Source of the DNA: Stenocarpella maydis
Taxonomy: Eukaryota; Ascomycota; Sordariomycetes; Diaporthales; Diaporthaceae
DNA length: 13,136 bases
Direction: 5' to 3'
Assembly: GCA_002270565.1 (NCBI GenBank)
Contig: NQMI01000294.1
Location: forward strand, 1,367 to 14,502
The notes beneath the pieces are model-generated. The model had not been told where the DNA came from and ran no database searches. It worked only from the letters and a program-made list of their open reading frames with translations. The position numbers and the translations under genes were made by a program. Below are positions 7,601-13,136 of this stretch, piece by piece. Numbering within the stretch: position 1 is the first letter of the stretch; each line of letters opens with the position of its first letter.

Positions 7601-10600
7601 CCAAAGGACCTAGACCAGAGGGGTGTACGCATCCCAATGGAGAAGGTTGAATGGCCCCGCCCATCAGGATCAGGCCCGGAGCATGAACAGAAGCGCGTCG
7701 CAGTCGTGAACAACTTCAGTGCCGCCGGGGGAAATTCGACAATCATAGTTGAAGACGGTCCACTGCGTCGCGTAACTGAGATTGACCCACGCCCTGCGCT
7801 GGTTGTGGCCGTCAGTGCTAAGAGCAAAGCGTCGCTCAAGGGGAACTTGGAAAACCTGCTTGCGTTCCTCGAGAGGAACCCCGATACAAACCTTGCTGAC
7901 CTTGCCTACACGACAACAGCGCGTCGACAACACTTCAACCATCGCGTGGCCTTCGCCGCTACTGATATCGAACATGTCGAGAAACAGCTCAAGTCATCAC
8001 TAGTTGATATAAATTCACAGAAGGCCATTTCAAACACAGGACCGCCTGGTGTTGCTTTCGCCTTCACGGGTCAGGGAGCGTCGTTCAAGTCATATACCCT
8101 GGAACTTTTGCAGGACTCTTACTTCCGATCCCAGATCCTCCACCTGGACTCTCTAGCACAACGGCAGGGGTTTCCATCCTTTATTCCCGTGCTAGATGGG
8201 AGCTTCCCAAAGGAACACCAACACTCGGCGGTTATCACACAGCTGGCACAAACCTGTGCACAGATCGCTCTTACGCAGTACTGGGCCCAGCTCGGGATAC
8301 GGCCTAATGTTGTGGTGGGACATAGCCTCGGCGAGTATGCAGCTTTGCATGCCGCCGGAGTCCTTTCTGCAAACGACGCTATTTACCTTGTTGGGCAGCG
8401 CGCCACGTTGCTTGAAAGAAGAGCGGCTGCCGGCACTCACAAGATGGTGGCGGTGCGTGCTTCCGTCGAGCAGATCCAAGAAGCCGCGCAGGATAGACCG
8501 TACGAGATCGCCTGTGTCAACGGCCCAAAGGAGACGGTCCTTAGCGGCTTGGTCACGGAGATGGAGTCTCTTACCCCCATCCTTGAGGAGAAGGGGTATA
8601 AGTGCTTCAGCCTTGACGTTGCCTTTGCATTCCACTCGGCCCAGATGGATTCCATACTCGACGAGTTTGAAACGCTGGCTCGAGCAGTCATCTTTAACCC
8701 TCCCCAGCTACCAGTCATCTCGCCGCTGTTAAGCAAGGTAATATTTGACGACAAGACGGTGAACTCAACTTATCTGCGGCGTGGGACCCGTGAAACCGTC
8801 AAGTTTGTTGGCGCACTCCAGGCGGCATCTGAAATTGGTATCGTTGACAGCGACACGGCATGGATTGAGGTGAGCTTCATTTTCTTTTATTCCGAACAGT
8901 CAGCGATGTCGACTGCAATTCCCTTTGAGAAATGGAAGAGGGCAAACACTAATCCATGGTGGTGACATCCAGATCGGGCCCCACCCCGTCAGTGTAGGCT
9001 TCGTGAAGACGACACTGGGATCTGGCCATACTATGCCGTCCATGAGACGCAGTGAGAACAACTGGACCACAATGGCCGTTAGCCTCGCCTCGCTGCACTC
9101 TTTGGGTTTCAAGATTGACTGGAACGAGTACCACAGCCCTTTCGAGAGCTCATTGCGCCTTCTGGACCTTCCCACATACGCCTGGAATAACAAGACGCAC
9201 TGGATCCAGTACAATGGCGACTGGGCACTGACTAAAGGCAATAATTATTACGACGAGGAGAAAGGGCTCACCAAGGCTCGGGCCGTCCTTCCACCTGCGG
9301 TTTCTGGCCCGGCCACATCTCTTGTCCAACGTGTAGTCCACGAGGAGTTCGATATTGAGAACGGGATGGGTGAAGTGGTGATGCAGTCCGACCTGATGCA
9401 GCCCGACTTCCGTGCTGCGGCGTGGGGACATAGGATGAACGACTGCGGCGTGGTAACCTCGGTAGGTTTTCTGATATGGTATCTATGCTCCAGAATGAGT
9501 CCCGACTGACCATCTTGTGCGCAGTCTATCCATGCAGACATCGCCTATACCCTTGGTAAGTATCTACATAGCAAGCTCAAGGGGGGCAAAAGTGATGTCG
9601 CCATGGACATCATGGACCTGGAAGTGCGACGGGGCCTCGTGGCCAATTCCAATGCCAACTCGAAGCAACTGATCCAGGTCTCCATAACGACTACGAACAT
9701 TGCTACAGGCCGGGCCAGCATGCAATGGCACAACGTCGCAGATGATGGGCAGCTCGCAGACGAGGAGCCATTCGCAACGGCGACACTTGCCTATGGCGAT
9801 GCCAAGGAATGGCTTGATTGCTGGATCCCAGCCTCACACTTGGTGCAAGGCCGGATTGAGGAGCTCGAACGGCTGGCCACGTCCGGCGCCGCCAACAGGC
9901 TTAATGGGAACATGGCGTACCTCCTTTTTGCCAAGAACCTTGTTGACTACGCAGACAAGTACCGAGGCATGCAGTCGGTTGTGCTGAACGGGCTCGAAGC
10001 CTTCGCTAATGTGGTCCTCTCGAAGGAAAAGGGCGGCTCTTGGACAGTGCCCCCCTTCTTCATCGACAGCGTGGCACACATTGCTGGTTTCGTCATGAAC
10101 GTCTCAGATGCCATCGATACAAAGGAGAATTATTGCGTCACCCCGGGCTGGCATTCAATGCGGTTCGCCTGCCCCTTGGAACCCGGTGCGTCCTATTGCT
10201 CTTACGTGAAGATGATCCCCACGGCGCAAGACCCGACCGTGTATCTGGGAGACGTCTATATCCTGCAGCCGAAGACCTACACCATCATCGGAATGGTGCA
10301 GGGTATCAAGTTCCGCCGGTACCCACGCATCTTGCTAAGCCGCTTCTTCTCGGCTCCGGATGCGGCGTCGGCGCCAACCACTGCGGCAGCACGGGGCTCA
10401 GCCGCTACGGTGACCAAGAAAGAGACGGCAGCTACGGCCTCCGCGGATAATGTCAAGAAAGACAAGGGGGTCACGAAGCCTGTCTCGGCGCCGACGCCGG
10501 TAGTCAATGGGGTAAAGGCCGAGGGACCCATTGGTGGTCATGGCCATGACAAGGAACAGGACCAAGAAGCAGTGGAGATGACAATCAATGTTGACCTTGC

Positions 10601-10835
10601 GGCCGATACGACTACTTCAAAGGCTATTCAGATCATAGCCAGCGAGGCCGGTCTTGACCTGACCGAGCTCAGCGATGATAGCAGTTTTGCCGAGCTGGGT
10701 GTCGACTCCCTAATGAGTCTGGTAATTGCGGAGAAGTTTCGCGAACAACTGAACGTGGTTGTTAACGGGAGCCTCTTCTTGGAGTATCCCACCCTCGGGG
10801 ACTTGCGAGCGTGGTTGGAGGAATACTACAGCTGA
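4657..10835 (+). CDS. Non-reducing polyketide synthase (SAT-KS-AT-PT-ACP, no TE), group V / atrochrysone carboxylic acid synthase type
   Basis: Iterative type I PKS expected to build an aromatic octaketide from malonyl-CoA. Exons: 4657-4952, 5023-5317, 5401-6120, 6210-6611, 6831-7068, 7135-7275, 7359-8869, 8973-9461, 9525-10835; the frame stays open, 1800 aa (group V about 1750-1820). SAT 1-350: GLGIG has Gly119 where Cys is usual; His250 in [11 protein letters not shown] 391-815: Cys563 (DTACSSS), His699 ([10 protein letters not shown]), His742 ([12 protein letters not shown]). AT 930-1240: Ser1020 (GHSLG), His1123 (FAFHSAQ). PT 1318-1625: His1354 ([10 protein letters not shown]), Asp1545 (FIDSVAH). 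Ala/Thr/Lys-rich linker 1640-1725. ACP 1729-1797: Ser1759 (GVDSLMS). The protein stops right after the ACP, so release needs a separate enzyme. ATG 4657 has A at -3 and starts just before FSNEFP; ATG 4609 would add 16 Ser/Thr-rich residues. The group V call rests on remembered ACAS/MdpG motifs, not a search. Confidence 0.93.
4953..5022 (+). other. GC-AG intron 1 of the PKS gene
   Basis: The coding frame can only be kept by splicing from GCAAGC at 4953 to the CAG ending at 5022, with a branch-like TTACTGAC at 4994-5001. This joins ...AFIG to [10 protein letters not shown], the continuation expected for the SAT domain. The other seven introns begin with GT. The donor otherwise matches the consensus well, as GC donors usually must. 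Confidence 0.75.
6612..6830 (+). other. Long intron 4 of the PKS gene (219 bp)
   Basis: The intron runs from GTATGG after SSSLATIQ to CAAAG before [10 protein letters not shown], with a branch-like GCTAAC at 6808-6813. It interrupts the KS domain a few residues after the active-site Cys. Its 219 bp compares with 63-103 bp for the other seven introns. An open frame crosses its first 200 bases but shows no KS similarity. Confidence 0.8.
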
Positions 10836-11216
10836 GATGGCTTCGCACGCTTTTTTCAGCCTCGGGAGCCAAGGAAATGGAGGAACCAAGATGGGTCTAG
10901 CAACATTTTCGATAGTTCATATTTGTCTCTCTGGACCGTATTTCATTTATAGAATGCCAATGTAGACTCTTATATCTCAGTTCAGTCAGTCGTATCAATA
11001 ATAATTCCAGATTCAATCTTAAGTAGAATTTCGTTCAATATTCAGCTAGCATACAACCATTCCTGCTCGACCACAATTTAATTCACCACATAGCCGTCAG
11101 TAGATACTCTAGCCGCCAAGAATCCTTTTAGAATGATCAATACTTTCGTGTATGCTTTTGCGGCAGAATAATCCAATGTCCGGTCGTCCGCCACTCATAC
11201 TGGTGTATGATTTCCA
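10836..11216 (+). other. PKS 3' untranslated region and downstream spacer
   Basis: No further gene follows the PKS stop. AATAATAATTCC near 11000 is a loose candidate for a polyadenylation element, about 165 bp after the stop. Otherwise I see nothing: no coding frame with family motifs, no RNA gene and no repeat. Confidence 0.35.
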
Positions 11217-11400
11217 CTTATGAATAATAGGACCTAGGGGCCGCCTGTGTATAAGGTTAGGGGGCCTTTATTAATAAAGATCCTAATAGTTCTGTTATGG
11301 CCGCATCAGGCTAAGGGCTGAGGTAGATAGCGGTTAACACACGTGGGCGCACAAACCACCTGCAGCGTCTAAGGCCCTTAGCTCTTTAAGACTTCATCTC
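11217..11400. other. Boundary block with a small inverted repeat
   Basis: This is the last balanced stretch before the AT-rich right flank. GCTAAGGGC (11310-11318) and GCCCTTAGC (11374-11382) form a perfect 9-bp inverted repeat around about 55 bases. The word TGTTATGGCCG at 11294 recalls an LTR start, but no matching end or target duplication was found. The identity of the block is unknown. Confidence 0.35.
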
Positions 11401-12525
11401 ATGAAAGGCTACCCTTTCCTTCTTTCTTCTTTTTTATTTAGCAAGATTAAGTATTCTTTCAAATTTCATAATTTTAAAAAAATACTTAAAAGCTATACTT
11501 CTTATATATCCCTCTTATATCATAATTATAACTAATTAATATTATAATAATAATTATAATTTAATATAATACTATAATATAAGTTATATATTAGTAATTA
11601 CTAATATAGTTTATTAATACGTTGAATAGCTCTTTTATTCTTACTAACTTTAACTAAGCCTTATACTGCCCTAATATTAAAAATTAATAAGATCTAATAT
11701 TAATTAGTACTAACTATACTTAATTAATTAAATTATAAATAAATATATTAATTTAAAGTAGTTAAAGTAGGTATAATATTAATCTAAATAAGTTAACCTT
11801 TAGTAGAAAAAAGGCACTTTATATTGATTAATACTAACTTTAACTTTAAAAGTCTAATTTATTATAAAGTATTAATAAATCTATCTATATATACTAATTA
11901 GTACTGATTAAGCTTAGTTCATTACAATAAAATTAAAACCTAATTAATTAAACACTTCTTTATTTTTGATATATTCTTATATTATCCTTTATCATAAGCT
12001 TAAATTTCAGGCTAGATAAGAATGGTTCCTTAAGGAAGAAGCAGTAATAAGGGTTTTCAAAGTAGAAACAAGCTTCTATTATTATTTTAGGTCTGCGTAT
12101 AAGTTAAGATTACTTCTTACCTTTTTTAACTAATTATAATAGTAAGATAATTCTTCTTCTACTTATTAATTTAATATATACTGTAATATATAATATAGGC
12201 TATTCTAGTAGCCTATAGTCGTTTAATTATAATAATAATACCTTTATTATAAAGCTAATATTTTAGTTCCTTATTATTAGGCCTTATTCCTCAGGATCAT
12301 ATAATAATCATTCCTATATAATAGCTTTTACTTACTTTATCTTATTATTAATAATTTACTTTTTATTTTTATAGCCTAGTAAAAGTAAGTTTCTTAATTA
12401 GATAATATTTATTTTACTTTATAGTTTTATTCTTTCTCATTTATAAGAAACTATTTTTATTATATCTTTTTACATTTTCTAGGTCTTAAAATAGCCTTCT
12501 TTTTACTTTTATTATTGTTAAACGG
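11401..12525. repeat. AT-rich, RIP-like repeat relic (right flank)
   Basis: About 1.1 kb dominated by A, T and TA steps, ending abruptly near 12525 where composition returns to normal. No frame is open for any useful length and no transposase or reverse transcriptase motif survives. TTAGTAATTACTAA near 11591 is a perfect palindrome. Composition and context match the left flank. I interpret it as decayed transposable-element DNA. Confidence 0.55.
11690..11775 (-). repeat. Inverted copy of the left-flank TIR sequence
   Basis: Read on the minus strand from 11774, this begins CCTACTTTAACTACTTTAA. That differs from the CCTACCCTAACTACTTTAA at 1541 at only two bases, both C/T transitions. Similarity continues for about 80 bp (for example TACTAATTAATATTAG against TACCAATTAGTGCTAATG). 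Low complexity weakens the evidence, but the shared GC-containing word and the transition-type differences favour true homology. Confidence 0.4.
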
Positions 12526-12555
12526 AACCGCTCAGCAGGGCGTTGGCACTTCCTG

Positions 12556-12653
12556 CAAGGAGTTACCCTAGACTTCTTGTAAGGAGTTACCCTAGACTTC
12601 TTGTAAGGAGTTACCCTAGACTTTCTAGCAAGGAGTTACCCTAGACTTGCGAG
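12556..12653. repeat. Minisatellite: four copies of a 24/25-bp unit
   Basis: AAGGAGTTACCCTAGACTT is repeated four times in tandem. The copies are 12556-12579, 12580-12603, 12604-12628 and 12629-12653. The core is identical in all copies, and differences are confined to the four to six bases between cores. There are no spacers, so it is not a CRISPR array. The CCCTAG word resembles but does not equal the telomeric CCCTAA. Confidence 0.9.
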
Positions 12654-12960
12654 TCAGGCGATTTTCGCTAAGTACGCCCAGTGCGTGCGCGACGCAAGAT
12701 GAGTTTGGTGGCCGTGAGTCGATTATTTTGGCCTGCATTTGCACCTTAATTCAGACCTCTGCATTACCCTTATTTCTTACCCAAAAAGTATATAACTTGA
12801 TGCATTAGATAGCTTGATTTCTGAAGTTTGTATGTACTTAATTTGGGCATTGCCAGGGCTATGGTTGGCTGGTGGCTTGGAACCAAAGATGGTGTGTTGG
12901 AAGGGCGAATTCTCCGGCATTTGCAAATTTGCACCAGAGCCTACCGCAGCGTGCCCAGGG
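12654..12960. other. Upstream region of the right-hand gene
   Basis: Balanced sequence with no recognisable gene. Two open frames cross it on opposite strands but carry no family motif. It includes GC-rich words near 12680-12700 (GTGCGTGCGCGACG) and probably contributes upstream control elements to the promoter that follows. Confidence 0.3.
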
Positions 12961-13107
12961 GTGAGACGAGGTCGGAGGGTATATAAGGAGGGCTTACAGA
13001 AGCCCAACTTAATTCAATACAAAGTTGTCCAGACCATTGTCAATCGTCCCAATTCGCCTCAGAGCACCATACTGCGACCCTGCCGAAACACACACACGCT
13101 GAACTGA
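12961..13107 (+). promoter_or_regulatory. TATA-containing promoter and leader of a gene leaving the window
   Basis: TATATAAG at 12980-12987 sits in a GC-balanced context (GGAGGGTATATAAGGAGGG). It is followed by CA-rich, ATG-free sequence (AATTCAATACAAAG, ACACACACACG), typical of fungal leaders. The first ATG after it is at 13108. I infer a plus-strand gene starting near the right edge. The promoter is on the far side of the AT-rich flank and need not belong to the PKS cluster. Confidence 0.5.
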
Positions 13108-13136
13108 ATGCTATTCTATAGCACAAATTCATCAGA
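13108..13136 (+). CDS. Possible start of the right-hand gene (partial)
   Basis: ATG at 13108 is the first after the TATA box, about 120 bp downstream. The frame (MLFYSTNSS) stays open to the edge. Context at -3 is T, which is weak, and nine codons cannot identify a product. The true start may lie beyond the window. Confidence 0.2.

Noticed and set aside
10759..10965. Small gene overlapping the PKS 3' end
   Set aside because: Its frame overlaps the ACP coding end in another phase and shows no independent promoter or motif.
11294..11400. Start of a second LTR (TGTTATGGCCG)
   Set aside because: No matching LTR end, no second copy and no target duplication could be found, and the sequence diverges from the LTR at 1363-1535 (read on its minus strand) after the first nine bases.
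12556..12653. CRISPR array or telomere-like repeat
   Set aside because: The units are directly adjacent with no unique spacers, and CCCTAG within a 24-bp unit is not the telomeric hexamer. A minisatellite explains it.
12814..13107. 97-codon plus-strand frame across the right-edge promoter
   Set aside because: It begins at a TTG, has no recognisable motif and runs through a good TATA box and leader.

Overview
The window looks like nuclear DNA of a filamentous ascomycete (Pezizomycotina). Both protein-coding genes have short spliceosomal introns. The polyketide synthase (PKS) has the fungal non-reducing layout SAT-KS-AT-PT-ACP. The flanking repeats carry the transition-biased, AT-enriching damage expected of repeat-induced point mutation (RIP). 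All identifications come from reading the sequence and from remembered family motifs; no search was run.

Layout. Positions 1-2130 are AT-rich repeat DNA. They hold a compact LTR retrotransposon at 30-1535 (two 173-bp LTRs, 5-bp TAATA target duplication, a decayed gag and no visible pol) next to a decayed terminal-inverted-repeat element at about 1541-2030. Positions 2131-11400 form an island of ordinary base composition. It carries a scytalone-dehydratase-like gene (2673-3324, +), a 1.3-kb spacer and a nine-exon PKS gene (4657-10835, +). The spacer holds a degenerate ~80-bp tandem repeat, a possible DUF2235 relic on the minus strand and the PKS promoter. Positions 11400-12525 are again strongly AT-rich and contain a segment related to the left-hand inverted-repeat element. 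Positions 12526-13136 return to normal composition, with a 24-bp minisatellite and the TATA-containing promoter of a gene that mostly lies beyond the window.

How the genes could work together. The PKS lacks a C-terminal thioesterase/Claisen cyclase and resembles the group V enzymes (ACAS/GedC, MdpG type). Those enzymes build an octaketide and need a separate metallo-beta-lactamase-type thioesterase for release, giving atrochrysone carboxylic acid and then emodin-type anthraquinones. A scytalone-dehydratase-like partner fits such a pathway, as MdpB does in monodictyphenone clusters. No releasing thioesterase, decarboxylase, oxygenase, regulator or transporter is visible here. This is therefore either a two-gene remnant or a split cluster in a RIP-affected compartment. 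The PKS reading frame is nevertheless intact across all nine exons, with all KS, AT, PT and ACP catalytic residues. Its SAT domain has Gly where the usual catalytic Cys is expected.
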